Positions 26,352 through 35,820 of a stretch of 64,000 bases of DNA are shown one piece after another. The notes beneath the pieces were generated by a model that saw nothing but the letters and a program-made list of their open reading frames with translations, did no database searches and was not told where the DNA came from. The stretch is from Clostridia bacterium. GTDB taxonomy: Bacteria; Bacillota; Clostridia; Oscillospirales; Acutalibacteraceae. Both the position numbers and the translations under genes were made by a program. The stretch covers positions 1 to 64,000 of the forward strand of contig JAFQIG010000013.1 of the NCBI GenBank assembly GCA_017397655.1, written 5' to 3'. The number at the start of each line of letters is the position of its first letter. Position 1 is the first letter of the stretch.

Positions 26352-27860
26352 TTAAACATCGGGTGAAAAATTACAGGTTTTTTTTGACGGAATGCAAAAA
26401 GAAAACTCAGTATACTGGTTTTCGATGCTGGAGGCGGTTATCTGGCCGCCGTGCATCTCTACAATGCTTTTGGCAAGATAAAGACCGAGTCCGGCACCCT
26501 TTACATCGAAGCTTCGGGATTTATCAACCTTATAGAAGCGTTCAAATATCTTTGAAAGCTCCTCTGAGGAGATTCCCTTGCCCGTATTTCTGATGCGGAT
26601 GCAGATATTCTGATTGTCATTTGTGACGTCAAAGTGGATTTCGCCGTTTTCGGGAGTGAACTTGACAGCATTGTCGATGAGGTTATAGACAACCTGGGTC
26701 AGCATATCCTCGTCACCCTGAACAACGGTGCTTGTCATACTTTCAAGTCCCGTGATCTGCAGCTGCTTGGATTCTATAATCTGTTCAAAGCCTAATGTGA
26801 TGCGGAAAATCATATCGCAGATATCAAAATCACGGTAGTTGAGCGACAGCTCGCCTGCTTCGATTTTTGACATATTCAGCATACCTGTAACAAGTCTGGA
26901 CAGACGCTTGACTTCATCCGACACTATCGACAGATAATAGCTGTGCTTGTCCTCGGATATTGTTCCGTCGAGGATACCGTCGATAAAGCCTCCTATTGTG
27001 GTCATGGGAGTTTTCAGCTCGTGCGAGACGTTGGCGACAAAGCTTCGTCGTGATGATTCCAAAGAGGCAAGAGCCTTTGCCATCGAGTTGAAGGCGGAAG
27101 CGAGCTCGGACACCTCGTTATCGCCACGTACGGTTATGCGCTTGCTGAAATCACCGTTAGCATAGCTTTTTGTCGCATCGGACATCTGACGCAACGGTTT
27201 TGTCAGCTCATACGACATCAGATATACAGCAACAAAAGCGACACATAACGTAAACAGCGTTGACAAAAGGAACATACGTAAAAGCTGCACGATGTACGGT
27301 CGGAAACTGGAGCTTACAGGCTGCATACCGACAACGGCACCGATCTCCGTACCGTTGAGGCTCAGCGGTACCATATAAACAAAGTTATTTTCGGCAAGGT
27401 TACCGTCAAAGTCCGATATACACGACAGCGGTCCGTCCGACAGCTTTTGAAGCATAAAGGACGGAATCTCTATCCTTTTGTGAATAATACATTCACCTGT
27501 ATAAAGGTTCATATCCCTTTGCTGCATCTCGCGGCAATAAAGCGAGTTTCCCGCCGTATCACAGATAAAAAAGTCCGCAGATATTGAGTCGGAGAATGTA
27601 GCAAGGTTGTTACTGATAATAAGGACGGTGCTTGACGGATATTTTTGCGCATAATCGGAATCGACAAGCTGTATAACGGAATCGGCGATTCTGTAACAGT
27701 TTGATTCGAGAAGAGCGAACTTTTCTTTCTCCCAATAATTCCGCACAAAAAGGCCGAGCGCAACGCCCATTATCGTGAAAGAGATCAGCAAAAGCAGAAT
27801 GAATACCGAAAAGTATTCGCGGAACATTGCGGAGGTACGGACTTTTTTGAATCTGATCAT
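26352..27860 (-). CDS. HAMP-containing sensor histidine kinase
   Basis: A 502-residue kinase. It has an N-terminal helix (about 17-40), an outside sensor domain of about 150 residues, a second helix (about 193-215), HAMP (ELTKPLRQMSDATKSYANGDF near 218-238), HisKA with His near 280 (VANVSHELKTPMTTIGGF), N-box YNLIDNAVKFTPENG, and G-boxes GKGISSEELSKIFERFY and GAGLGLYLAK. All catalytic parts are intact. It lies 24 bases after its regulator and 61 before htrA. It probably senses secretion or envelope stress, by analogy to CssS. Confidence 0.94.
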   Translation of the reverse strand: MIRFKKVRTSAMFREYFSVFILLLLISFTIMGVALGLFVRNYWEKEKFALLESNCYRIADSVIQLVDSDYAQKYPSSTVLIISNNLATFSDSISADFFICDTAGNSLYCREMQQRDMNLYTGECIIHKRIEIPSFMLQKLSDGPLSCISDFDGNLAENNFVYMVPLSLNGTEIGAVVGMQPVSSSFRPYIVQLLRMFLLSTLFTLCVAFVAVYLMSYELTKPLRQMSDATKSYANGDFSKRITVRGDNEVSELASAFNSMAKALASLESSRRSFVANVSHELKTPMTTIGGFIDGILDGTISEDKHSYYLSIVSDEVKRLSRLVTGMLNMSKIEAGELSLNYRDFDICDMIFRITLGFEQIIESKQLQITGLESMTSTVVQGDEDMLTQVVYNLIDNAVKFTPENGEIHFDVTNDNQNICIRIRNTGKGISSEELSKIFERFYKVDKSRSFDVKGAGLGLYLAKSIVEMHGGQITASSIENQYTEFSFCIPSKKTCNFSPDV

Positions 27861-27884
27861 CGGAATCGGTTCCTCCGTAAAGTA

Positions 27885-28577
27885 TTAGTCTTTTGTTTCA
27901 AACTTATATCCGACGCTCCAGACAGTCTTGAGATCCCATTTGTCGGACACGCCTTCAAGCTTTTCACGAAGACGCTTGACATGGACATCGACAGTTCTGG
28001 AGGAATCGCCGTAATAGTCAAATCCCCATACGGCATCAAGAAGCTGATCTCTTGTAAAAACTCTGTTGGGATTGCTTGCAAGATGATAAATCAGCTCAAG
28101 CTCTTTGGGCGGAGTATCGACTTTTTCACCGTTAACACGAAGCTCGTAATTCGTCAGATTGATGACAAGGTTATCGAAACGGACTTCCTTAACATCTGCA
28201 CCGGACTGACTTTGTGTTCTGCGAAGAACAGCCTTGACACGTGCAACGATTTCTTTTGCGTCAAACGGTTTCGTAACATAGTCATCGGCACCGAGCTCCA
28301 GCCCGAGAACCTTGTCAAAGGTTTCGCCCTTTGCAGTCAGCATGATAATCGGAGTTGAGGAGGTTTTTCTGATCTCCCGGCATACCTGCCAGCCGTCCAG
28401 ACGGGGAAGCATAATGTCAAGAAGTATCAGATCGGGATTTTCTTCACGGAATTTTTGTACAGCCGCCATTCCGTCATTTGCGATAACTGTGCTGTAACCG
28501 TCCTTTTCAAGGTAAAGTCGTAACAACTCGCATATGTTTGTATCGTCATCTACTATGAGAATTTTTTCAGTTGCCAT
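27885..28577 (-). CDS. OmpR-family response regulator
   Basis: A 230-residue regulator. Receiver: acidic residues DDD at 10-12, phospho-accepting Asp near 54 (LILLDIMLP), Thr-Ala-Lys near 83 and Lys near 105 (TKPFDAKE). Winged helix: TPPKELELIYHLASNPNRVFTRDQLL and SSRTVDVHVKRLREKLE. It is first in the regulator-kinase-htrA run and starts after AGGAGGG. No hairpin separates it from galM upstream, so some readthrough is possible, though an AT-rich gap of 83 bases may hold its own promoter. Confidence 0.95.
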   Translation of the reverse strand: MATEKILIVDDDTNICELLRLYLEKDGYSTVIANDGMAAVQKFREENPDLILLDIMLPRLDGWQVCREIRKTSSTPIIMLTAKGETFDKVLGLELGADDYVTKPFDAKEIVARVKAVLRRTQSQSGADVKEVRFDNLVINLTNYELRVNGEKVDTPPKELELIYHLASNPNRVFTRDQLLDAVWGFDYYGDSSRTVDVHVKRLREKLEGVSDKWDLKTVWSVGYKFETKD

Positions 28578-28660
28578 TGGTTAACCCTCCTTTGTTTTAA
28601 ATAATTATAATATACGGTATTAAACAGCTTGTTATTGATTTATTACGGATTTATGAATTT

Positions 28661-29698
28661 TTACTTTACAAAAAGCTTAAAAGAGGTAGTTGATCTGAAC
28701 TCTTCGCCTGCTTTGTAAAGACAGGAAGGAAACTCGGGACGGTTCGGAGTATCGGGATAGAACTGTGTTTCAAGGCAGAAGCCTGCGTGCTTGTACATAG
28801 GCAGCTCCTTTTTGCCTTGTGTACCGTTAAGGAAGTTACCTGTATAAAGCTGAACGCCGGGAAGATCGGTATAAACCTCCATGCCGATGCCGCTTGACGG
28901 TGAAAAAGCTTTGATGTTTGCTTCTTCTGTTTTGTCAAGGCAGAAGTTGTGATCATAGCCTCTGCACATAATCAACTGTTCATCGTCATCGTTTATGTCT
29001 CTGCCGATTGCCTTTTCTTCTCTGAAATCAAAGGCGGTTCCTTCGACGGAGCGAAGCTCACCCGTGGGGATGGAATTTTCATCGGTAGGGGTGTAGTGAG
29101 AAGCGTTGATTGTCAGAAGAGTGTTGAGTATATCACCGCTGTCATAACCGCCGAGGTTGAAGTATGCGTGGTTGGTAAGGTTAATGAAGCTGTCCTTGTC
29201 ACAGACTGCGCTGTAGCTTATTGAAAGCTCATTATCGTCTGTCAGAGTGTAAACGACAGATGTTTTTAATGTACCGGGAAAGCCCTCGGCACCGTCGGGG
29301 CTTGTGTACGATACCTCAACGGAATTTTCCGAGATGACCCTTACATCCCACAGAGCACTTGACATTTCGCCGCCTCCGTGAAGACAGGTGATGTCCTTTT
29401 CGTTTTTGGTAACGTTATACTTTGTTCCGTTTATCTCGAACGAGCCGCCCGAAATACGGTTTGCATATCTGCCGACAAGTACGCCCTGATAGTCACAGCG
29501 ATCCTCAAAGCCTTCTACGGTGTCAAAGCCGACAAGAATATCACGAAGCGTGCCGTGCTTGTCCTTTATTTTTAATGACTGAAGAGTTCCTCCGTAAGTG
29601 ATGATACAGGCGCTTACGGAGTTTTTGTTTGTGATGCAATAGGAATAAACGTCGCGGTTATCTTTTGTTGTGCCGAAAACTCTTTTTTCAATACTCAT
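28661..29698 (-). CDS. galM: aldose 1-epimerase
   Basis: A 345-residue mutarotase that interconverts the alpha and beta forms of aldoses such as galactose. Seen: VGRYANRISGG near 75-85, the catalytic His region LTNHAYFNLGG near 174-184, RGYDHNFCLDK near 243-253, and MEVYTDLPGVQLYTGN near 275-290. The conserved C-terminal Glu is in FCLETQFYPDTPN. Length is normal. It is at the end of the housekeeping run from DUF951, 11 bases after the aminopeptidase. No galactose operon genes are adjacent. Confidence 0.94.
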   Translation of the reverse strand: MSIEKRVFGTTKDNRDVYSYCITNKNSVSACIITYGGTLQSLKIKDKHGTLRDILVGFDTVEGFEDRCDYQGVLVGRYANRISGGSFEINGTKYNVTKNEKDITCLHGGGEMSSALWDVRVISENSVEVSYTSPDGAEGFPGTLKTSVVYTLTDDNELSISYSAVCDKDSFINLTNHAYFNLGGYDSGDILNTLLTINASHYTPTDENSIPTGELRSVEGTAFDFREEKAIGRDINDDDEQLIMCRGYDHNFCLDKTEEANIKAFSPSSGIGMEVYTDLPGVQLYTGNFLNGTQGKKELPMYKHAGFCLETQFYPDTPNRPEFPSCLYKAGEEFRSTTSFKLFVK

Positions 29699-29709
29699 GA
29701 TTTTACCTC

Positions 29710-31113
29710 TTATTTATGCTCAAAGTAAGCCTTGAAGCCCTTGTAAGCCATATAAACGTCAAGCTTTGAAACGACCTCGTAGGGGGAGTGCATGGAAAGA
29801 ACGGGAACGCCGACATCGACAACATCAACGTCAAGATTTGCGATATACTTTGCAACCGTTCCGCCGCCGCCTGCATCGACCTTGCCGAGCTCGCCGTGCT
29901 GCCATACGACATCGGCGCTGTCAAATACGTTGCGGACAAAGCTCATAAACTCTGCCGAAGCATCCGATGTGCCTGCCTTGCCACGGGCACCCGTGTATTT
30001 TGTAACAACGATTCCTCTGTTGACAAAGGAGGTGTTCTTCTTTTCGTATACGGATGAGAATGTGGGATCAAAGGCTGCGTTTACGTCTGCCGAAAGACAG
30101 CTTGATTTGCTGAGAACACGGTAGCCTTCGCTGCCCTCTGCCTTTGCGATATCCTCGATAAAGTACTTAAGGTAAGAGGACTGAAGTCCCGTGTTGCCGT
30201 CACTGCCTGTTTCTTCCTTGTCTGTCAGAACGGAAATACAGGTGTATTCGGGAGAGTCTGCATCAAAGGCAGCCATTGCGGCAGGATATGCACAGACTCT
30301 GTCATCGTGACCGTAACCGCCGATAAGACTGCGGTCAAAGCCGATATCGGATACGGGCATCGAGGGAACGATTTCAAGCTCTGCCGATACAAAATCCTTT
30401 TCGGTAATGCCGTATTTTTCGTTGAGAAGCTTTAAAATGTTGAGCTTTACAAGATCGCCGCCCTTGTCATTTGTCAAGGGTCTGCTTCCGACAACGATGT
30501 TGAGCTCTTCGCCCGTGATACCGCCTGCAAGAGTGCGCTTCATCTGTTCTTCGCCAAGGTGGGGAAGAAGATCTGTTATGACAAACTTCGGCTCGTCATC
30601 TTTTTCGCCGATGTTTACGTCAACACGGCTGCCGTCTGCCTTGAAGATAACTCCGTGAAGAGACAGGGGAATTGCCGTCCATTGATACTTTTTGATACCG
30701 CCGTAGTAATGAGTCTTGAAAAGAGCCATTTCTTCATCCTCATAAAGGGGAGAGGGCTTCAGGTCGATTCTGGGAGAATCGATGTGTGCGGCGGCGATTC
30801 TGACACCGTCTTTACACGGCTTTTTGCCGAAAACGGCAAGTATTACGGACTTATCCCTGTTAATGCGATATACCTTGTCGCCTGCCGAATATTTTTTATC
30901 ATAATCGTATTCGGTAAAGCCTTTTTCCTTTGCTGCATCAACGATATATCTGACACATTCACGCTCTGTTTTGCAGATGTTCAAAAATTCCTTATAGCCT
31001 TCGCAAAAGCTGTCTGCCGTTGCGACCTCGGACTCTTCGACAAGACGGCAAGCGTGCTTCGGAGAGTAAGTCAACTCCTCGGAAAGCTGTTCAACGATTG
31101 TTTTTTCTTCCAT
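29710..31113 (-). CDS. M18-family aminopeptidase
   Basis: A 467-residue metallopeptidase of the M18 (aspartyl aminopeptidase) family, which removes N-terminal residues from peptides in the cytosol with two metal ions. Metal and catalytic segments: AAHIDSPRIDLKP near 108-120 (His and Asp), VLTDKEETGSDGNTG near 297-311 (Glu-Glu), SADVNAAFDP near 350, and SMHSPYEVVSKLDVY near 440-454 (last His). All key residues are present. Start at the ATG after AAAGGAC. It lies between a lytic transglycosylase and galM. Confidence 0.93.
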   Translation of the reverse strand: MEEKTIVEQLSEELTYSPKHACRLVEESEVATADSFCEGYKEFLNICKTERECVRYIVDAAKEKGFTEYDYDKKYSAGDKVYRINRDKSVILAVFGKKPCKDGVRIAAAHIDSPRIDLKPSPLYEDEEMALFKTHYYGGIKKYQWTAIPLSLHGVIFKADGSRVDVNIGEKDDEPKFVITDLLPHLGEEQMKRTLAGGITGEELNIVVGSRPLTNDKGGDLVKLNILKLLNEKYGITEKDFVSAELEIVPSMPVSDIGFDRSLIGGYGHDDRVCAYPAAMAAFDADSPEYTCISVLTDKEETGSDGNTGLQSSYLKYFIEDIAKAEGSEGYRVLSKSSCLSADVNAAFDPTFSSVYEKKNTSFVNRGIVVTKYTGARGKAGTSDASAEFMSFVRNVFDSADVVWQHGELGKVDAGGGGTVAKYIANLDVDVVDVGVPVLSMHSPYEVVSKLDVYMAYKGFKAYFEHK

Positions 31114-31134
31114 AATTATTGTCCTTTCGATATA

Positions 31135-31695
31135 TTAATATAGGTTTTCATATATTCGGACGGCACGGGTGACCTTGTTTACATAGTGTGCCGTATCCTT
31201 GAACGGTATCACGTCAAGCGTTACTCCGTCGGAGGAATAGCGTTCATCCGAGAGCCATTCGTTGACTCTGCCGATGCCTGCGTGATATGCCGCTATAGCC
31301 GTTTCTATGTTGTGGAATTCATTTAATAATATTCTTAAAAGGTATGTTCCGTATTCAATTCCCGTATCGGGGTCGAACAGCACCGACACATCCTCGCTTC
31401 TGTGAAGCTTGCCGCTGAGCCACTCGTGAGTATCGGGCATAATCTGCATCAGTCCCATCGCTCCCGCATCGGAAACGGAAGACGGTTCAAACGAACTTTC
31501 TGTTTTGATTATTGCAAGAATCAGCGTTTTGTCGATATTGTATTCCGAGCTGTATTTTTCGACAATACTTTCATATTTTACGGGGTATAATGCCTTTAAA
31601 ACAGTCTTGCCCGAAAAGAGTGCGAGCAACAAAACAGCAAAAATAAATACGGTAAAAATAAAAAACGGTTTAATGCTTGAGCCGATTTTCTTCAT
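31135..31695 (-). CDS. membrane-anchored lytic transglycosylase (SLT domain)
   Basis: A 186-residue protein. It has one N-terminal membrane helix (about 9-32) and an SLT (soluble lytic transglycosylase-like) domain. The catalytic Glu is in ILAIIKTESSFEPSSVSDAGAM near 66-72, followed by GLMQIMPDT and the AIAAYHAGIGRVNEWL signature near 138-152. It cuts peptidoglycan between MurNAc and GlcNAc, forming anhydro-muropeptides. Small one-domain forms of this kind are common in Clostridia, often beside coaE. Start at the ATG after AAAGGCG. Confidence 0.92.
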   Translation of the reverse strand: MKKIGSSIKPFFIFTVFIFAVLLLALFSGKTVLKALYPVKYESIVEKYSSEYNIDKTLILAIIKTESSFEPSSVSDAGAMGLMQIMPDTHEWLSGKLHRSEDVSVLFDPDTGIEYGTYLLRILLNEFHNIETAIAAYHAGIGRVNEWLSDERYSSDGVTLDVIPFKDTAHYVNKVTRAVRIYENLY

Positions 31696-31706
31696 TTGAG
31701 CGCCTT

Positions 31707-32288
31707 TCAGAAAAGTGATGTGATTTTTTTAAGCTCTTCATCAAGAGAGTAGGGGGGGAAGTTGTTGATGACGATATCCGCTCTTTCGGTATAGAACGAA
31801 GCGGGATGCTGTGCATTCATACGGAGAAGAGCCGCTTCTTCGCTTATGCCGTCACGGTTCATAATTCTTTGAAGTCTTATTTCATCGGGTGCAGTTACCA
31901 CACAAAGAAGATCACACTTGTTTGCAATCTTGCTCTCGATCAATGCGGCGGCATCGATAACGGCTGCCTTGAAGCCTTTTGCACGGCCTATGCGGTCAAA
32001 GATGATTCTGTCAATTTCGGGATGAGTGACGGAATTAAGCAAGGCGAGGCTTTTTTCATCCTTGAAGGCTCTTTTGGCAAGCTCGCTTCTTATCAGCTCA
32101 CCGTCGGGAGAAAGAATTTCCTGCCCGAAAGCATCGGCAAGCAAGGTCAGCACGGGAGAGCCTTTCATAACGATTTCTCTTGCGATAAGGTCACCGTCGG
32201 CTATGAAAAAGCCGTTTTCCCTCAATGCGGCGGAGACTGTTGATTTTCCTGCACCCGTAGGTCCCGTAAGTCCGATTATCTTCATCAT
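31707..32288 (-). CDS. coaE: dephospho-CoA kinase
   Basis: A kinase of about 193 residues that phosphorylates dephospho-CoA at the 3'-hydroxyl, the last step of CoA synthesis. Seen: P-loop GLTGPTGAGKST at the N-terminus, then FIADGDLIAREIV, LITHPEIDRIIF-like text and the late RDGISEEAALLRMNAQ lid region. The gene begins with four ATG codons in a row; the third (32288) is best placed, 7 bases after GAGG. The other three differ by only one to two residues. Coupled to tsaC, whose stop lies in the same ATG run. Confidence 0.93.
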   Translation of the reverse strand: MMKIIGLTGPTGAGKSTVSAALRENGFFIADGDLIAREIVMKGSPVLTLLADAFGQEILSPDGELIRSELAKRAFKDEKSLALLNSVTHPEIDRIIFDRIGRAKGFKAAVIDAAALIESKIANKCDLLCVVTAPDEIRLQRIMNRDGISEEAALLRMNAQHPASFYTERADIVINNFPPYSLDEELKKITSLF

Positions 32289-32290
32289 CA

Positions 32291-33319
32291 TCATACCTCA
32301 ATTACATTAAATGCGGCAGCACGAAGCAGTCTGTTCATTACCGCCATTCCGACACCGTCCTTCGGCGGACAATGTACCAGAATCTTTGTAAAGTTCTCTT
32401 CATCGGCTTTGCGTAAAAGATCAAAAATGCGGTGTGCGTGTTCCACAGGATCATTACGGTCACCGAGAGAGTAGGTTTTGTTCGGGAAAGAAGCTTCTTC
32501 GCCGTCAAAGCAGAAAACTGCCGTGCGGTCTTTGTCACAGCTTTCGGCAAGCTTTACAAGTCCCGACAGATCACCCCGTACTATCAATACGTCGGCATCG
32601 GGAGAATAATGCTTATATTTCATACCGGGAGAAGACGGTTTTTCATTTTTTTGAAGCTCATTGAATACGGCATTGTCAAGCTCGACTTCACCGATAACAG
32701 ATCGAAGCTGTTCAAGGGTTATACCGCCGGGACGCAGAAGTCTCGGCTTTTCGGTGCACAGAGTGATTACGGTTGATTCAACACCGACAGCGCTTTCGCC
32801 GCCGTCTACAATCATATCGATTCTGCCGTTCATATCGTGCAGTACGTGCTCTGCCGTGGTGGGACTCGGCTTGCCCGAAACATTGGCGGATGGTGCCGCA
32901 AGCGGAACGCCTGATGCCTTGATAATTGCTCTTGCAACAGGGTGTGACGGCATTCTGACGGCAACGGTGTCAAGCCCTGCGCTGACACTTTCGCATACTG
33001 CATCCGATTTTTTGAGTATTATTGTCAAAGGTCCCGGCCAGAATTTTTGTGCTAACATCAATGCCTTTTCGGGCACTTCACTGACCAGAGGATACAGCTC
33101 GTCAAGCTCCCCGATATGAACGATCAGGGGATTGTCCTGCGGTCTGCCCTTTGCCGTGAAAATCTTTTTTACCGCTTCATCGGAAAGCGCGTTTGCGGCA
33201 AGACCGTAAACCGTTTCGGTCGGTATGGCAACAATTCCGTCATTCCGCAACGTTTCACCGATGCGCACGAGCGTTTCTTCACGGCTTAAATCTTCTGTTT
33301 TTATAAACTCTGTTATCAT
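32291..33319 (-). CDS. tsaC: threonylcarbamoyl-AMP synthase (Sua5 type)
   Basis: A 342-residue enzyme with the YrdC domain plus the extra C-terminal Sua5 domain. It makes threonylcarbamoyl-AMP for the t6A modification at position 37 of ANN-reading tRNAs. Seen: GIVAIPTETVYGLAANA near 29-45, ifTAKGRPQDNPLIVHI near 55-70, KFWPGPLTIIL near 90-100 and PSANVSGKPSPT near 143-154. The C-terminal part includes SPGMKYKHYSPDA, the linker typical of Sua5. The gene starts 2 bases after prfA, and its ribosome site lies inside the end of prfA. Confidence 0.94.
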   Translation of the reverse strand: MITEFIKTEDLSREETLVRIGETLRNDGIVAIPTETVYGLAANALSDEAVKKIFTAKGRPQDNPLIVHIGELDELYPLVSEVPEKALMLAQKFWPGPLTIILKKSDAVCESVSAGLDTVAVRMPSHPVARAIIKASGVPLAAPSANVSGKPSPTTAEHVLHDMNGRIDMIVDGGESAVGVESTVITLCTEKPRLLRPGGITLEQLRSVIGEVELDNAVFNELQKNEKPSSPGMKYKHYSPDADVLIVRGDLSGLVKLAESCDKDRTAVFCFDGEEASFPNKTYSLGDRNDPVEHAHRIFDLLRKADEENFTKILVHCPPKDGVGMAVMNRLLRAAAFNVIEV

Positions 33320-33321
33320 TA

Positions 33322-34389
33322 TTACTGTTCCTTTAACTTTTCGGCGGTGTCTGCCGTGATTATCGCATCAATAAGCTCGGTAAGATCGCCGTTGAGGATA
33401 GCCTCGATTTTATAAAGAGTCAGACCGATACGGTGATCGGTTACTCTGCCCTGCGGATAGTTATATGTGCGGATGCGTTCGCTTCGGTCACCTGTGCCGA
33501 CCTGAGCCTTTCGCTCGCCGGCAATGGCGGCAGACTGCTTTTCACGCTCGGCTTCAAGGATCCTTGAACGCAGAATCTTAAGCGCTTTTTCCTTGTTTTT
33601 ATGCTGACTTCTTTCGTCCTGACACTCGACAACCGTGCCTGTCGGGATATGCGTTACACGGATTGCGGAATCCGTTTTGTTGATATGCTGACCGCCTGCA
33701 CCGCTGGAACGGAATGTATCAATCTGCAGATCGGCTTCGTTTATCTCAACGTCAACCTCCTGCGCTTCGGGAAGAACGGCAACCGTTACTGTTGAGGTGT
33801 GGATTCTGCCCTGACTTTCCGTTTCGGGGACACGCTGTACACGGTGAACGCCGCTTTCAAACTTGAAGCGTGAGTATGCTCCTTCACCCTCTATCATAAA
33901 GCTGATTTCCTTAAAGCCGCCAAGCTCGGTATCATTGGCATACAGAACCTCCGATTTCCAGCCGCAGCTTTCGGCGTACATTGTATACATTCTGTAAAGA
34001 ACACCTGCAAAGAGAGCCGCTTCTTCACCGCCTGCACCGCCACGTATCTCGACAATAACGTTGCGGTCATCGTTGGGATCCTTCGGCAAAAGAAGGATTT
34101 TCAGCTCCTCTGTCAGCTCTTCCGTTTTTTGCTTTGCCTCTTCGTATTCTTCAAAAACCATTTCACGGAAATCTTTTTCAAGTCCGCCTTCGTCAAGCAG
34201 CAGCTTTGCCTCCTCGGCAGTTGACAGATAATTTTTGTATTCACGATACTTTTCGACAAGCTCTGTCAGCTGTTTGATCTCCTTTGACAGCCTTGTGTAT
34301 TCCGATATATCGGAAATAATTTCGGGGTCACAGATTTTTTCGTTAAGAAGCTCGTATTTTTCTTCGATGCTCTGAAGTTTATCTAACAT
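33322..34389 (-). CDS. prfA: peptide chain release factor 1
   Basis: A 355-residue class I release factor that ends translation at UAA and UAG. Seen: the GGQ motif in [19 protein letters not shown] near 225-243, the PXT-region [17 protein letters not shown] near 185-202 as in RF1, and a full coiled N-terminal domain. Start at the ATG after GGAGGAAAAT. DUF951-prfA-tsaC is a familiar clostridial grouping. Confidence 0.97.
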   Translation of the reverse strand: MLDKLQSIEEKYELLNEKICDPEIISDISEYTRLSKEIKQLTELVEKYREYKNYLSTAEEAKLLLDEGGLEKDFREMVFEEYEEAKQKTEELTEELKILLLPKDPNDDRNVIVEIRGGAGGEEAALFAGVLYRMYTMYAESCGWKSEVLYANDTELGGFKEISFMIEGEGAYSRFKFESGVHRVQRVPETESQGRIHTSTVTVAVLPEAQEVDVEINEADLQIDTFRSSGAGGQHINKTDSAIRVTHIPTGTVVECQDERSQHKNKEKALKILRSRILEAEREKQSAAIAGERKAQVGTGDRSERIRTYNYPQGRVTDHRIGLTLYKIEAILNGDLTELIDAIITADTAEKLKEQ

Positions 34390-34434
34390 ATTTTCCTCCG
34401 GAATGAATGAGTTGGAATTAAATGCATAATATAA

Positions 34435-34614
34435 TCATTGTCGGTCGATTTTTTTGATGTTGGGTTCGATCTTTTTTCTCGGTATCATCAGCTCGTGACC
34501 GCATTTTTCACATCGGATGCGAAAATCCATTCCCACACGCAGAACGATAAAGCGGTTGTTGCCGCAAGGATGATTTTTTTTGCAGATCAGAATATCTCCG
34601 ACATTGATATCCAC
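34435..34614 (-). CDS. DUF951 family protein
   Basis: A protein of about 59 residues with the DUF951 layout: VGDILICKKNHPCGNNRF, then FRIRCEKCGHELMIPRKK. The Cys residues (one in HPCG, two in CEKCG) probably bind zinc. Function is not established; it is often found near prfA and translation genes. The start is taken at a GTG 8 bases after AGGAG; an upstream GTG three codons earlier overlaps the ribosome site. Confidence 0.85.
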   Translation of the reverse strand: MDINVGDILICKKNHPCGNNRFIVLRVGMDFRIRCEKCGHELMIPRKKIEPNIKKIDRQ

Positions 34615-34646
34615 ATTAACCACTCCTGAATAATACTCTAAAATAC

Positions 34647-34655
34647 ATTATAACA
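34647..34655 (-). promoter_or_regulatory. extended -10 promoter of the DUF951-prfA run
   Basis: Minus strand TGTTATAAT is an extended -10 element, about 33-41 bases before the DUF951 start. No good -35 is seen, as is common for extended -10 promoters. Confidence 0.5.
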
Positions 34656-34734
34656 TACATTTTTTGAAATGTATAGTAATTTAAAAAACAACTTTGCATA
34701 TAGATTTACTATAAATCGGAAAGGTGGGCGTCAT

Positions 34735-35709
34735 ATGAATGTATCGTCGCAGCTTAAAAAAGAATATATAGGGATAAAGCAGTCGGAAAGCGGATTTTAT
34801 CCCGAAGGAGTTTTGTTCAATTCATACGGGAATAAACGGACATTATCTTCTTTATGCGGAATAAATGAAGCATATGCAGACGGCAGAACGCTGGAGGGCA
34901 GAGTGACGCTTTGCGACAGCGAGCATAACCTGCACGTGGATCTGGGCTGTATGAAGGGGATTATCCCGAGGAATGAGGGTGCACTCGGAATCGATGACGG
35001 TACCGTGCGTGACATTGCGCTGATATCAAGAGTCAACAAGCCCGTTTGTTTCAAGATAATCGGATTTGACAGGGATGAAAACTCACAACAGCGAGCAATA
35101 CTCAGCAGAAAAGCAGTTCAGGCGGAATGTATGGAAAGGCTTGTTAATTCTCTTAAGTCGGGCGATGTCATCGGAGCAAGAGTGACACACCTTGAGTCCT
35201 TCGGAGTATTTGCCGACATCGGTGCGGGTATCAGCGCCTTGATGCCGATTGACAGCATTTCCGTGTCACGCATACCGCATCCCTCTGTACGCTTTACAAC
35301 GGGTCAGGATATCCGTGCCGTTGTCAAGGGAATTGATGAACAGAACAGAGTTACCCTGTCGCATAAAGAGCTTCTCGGTACATGGGAACAGAATGTAGAG
35401 GAGTTTATGCCGGGTCAGACCGTACCGGGGATTGTCCGTTCTGTCGAAAAATACGGTATCTTTGTTGAGCTTTCGCCGAACCTTGCGGGACTTGCCGAGT
35501 ATTCCGAAGGCATAGAGCCGGGTAACGCCGCAAGTGTGTATATAAAAAGCATCATCCCCGAAAGGATGAAGATAAAGCTGATTATTGTTGACTCGTTTTC
35601 CGATCCGTCGCAGGTGATGCCGATCAAATATTATACCGATTGTGACCATATCGACCGCTTTGTCTATTCACCCGAATGCTGCGAAAAGGTGATTGAAAGT
35701 ATATTTTAA
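34735..35709 (+). CDS. S1-domain RNA-binding protein
   Basis: A 324-residue protein with at least two clear S1 (OB-fold) motifs. One is near residues 141-205 (GDVIGARVTHLESFGVFADIG, then RVTLSHKE), and one near 215-275 (GQTVPGIVRSVEKYGIFVELS). An earlier divergent copy is near 55-110 (LEGRVTLCDSEHNLHVDLG). It resembles ribosomal protein S1/RpsA-like proteins of Clostridia but is shorter than S1, and a role in translation or RNA turnover is inferred. Start at the ATG after GGAAAGGTGG. Divergent from DUF951; ends at a perfect terminator. Confidence 0.87.
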   Translation: MNVSSQLKKEYIGIKQSESGFYPEGVLFNSYGNKRTLSSLCGINEAYADGRTLEGRVTLCDSEHNLHVDLGCMKGIIPRNEGALGIDDGTVRDIALISRVNKPVCFKIIGFDRDENSQQRAILSRKAVQAECMERLVNSLKSGDVIGARVTHLESFGVFADIGAGISALMPIDSISVSRIPHPSVRFTTGQDIRAVVKGIDEQNRVTLSHKELLGTWEQNVEEFMPGQTVPGIVRSVEKYGIFVELSPNLAGLAEYSEGIEPGNAASVYIKSIIPERMKIKLIIVDSFSDPSQVMPIKYYTDCDHIDRFVYSPECCEKVIESIF

Positions 35710-35715
35710 ATGTTG

Positions 35716-35755
35716 ACAGCGACTGTACAAAAGCAGTACAGTCGCTGTGTTTTTT
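35716..35755 (+). terminator. rho-independent terminator of the S1 gene
   Basis: ACAGCGACTGTAC (35716-35728) pairs perfectly with GTACAGTCGCTGT (35736-35748), loop of seven, then GTTTTTT. Confidence 0.92.
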
Positions 35756-35820
35756 GGAATCAGACTGTCGATAAAGGCACCGAGAACACGCCATCTCGTT
35801 ACCTTTCCCGAAGCCTCCCT

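Noticed and set aside
34669..34734. Upstream ATG extension of the S1-domain protein
   Set aside because: No ribosome site; the chosen ATG at 34735 follows GGAAAGGTGG at good spacing and the extension is not family-like.
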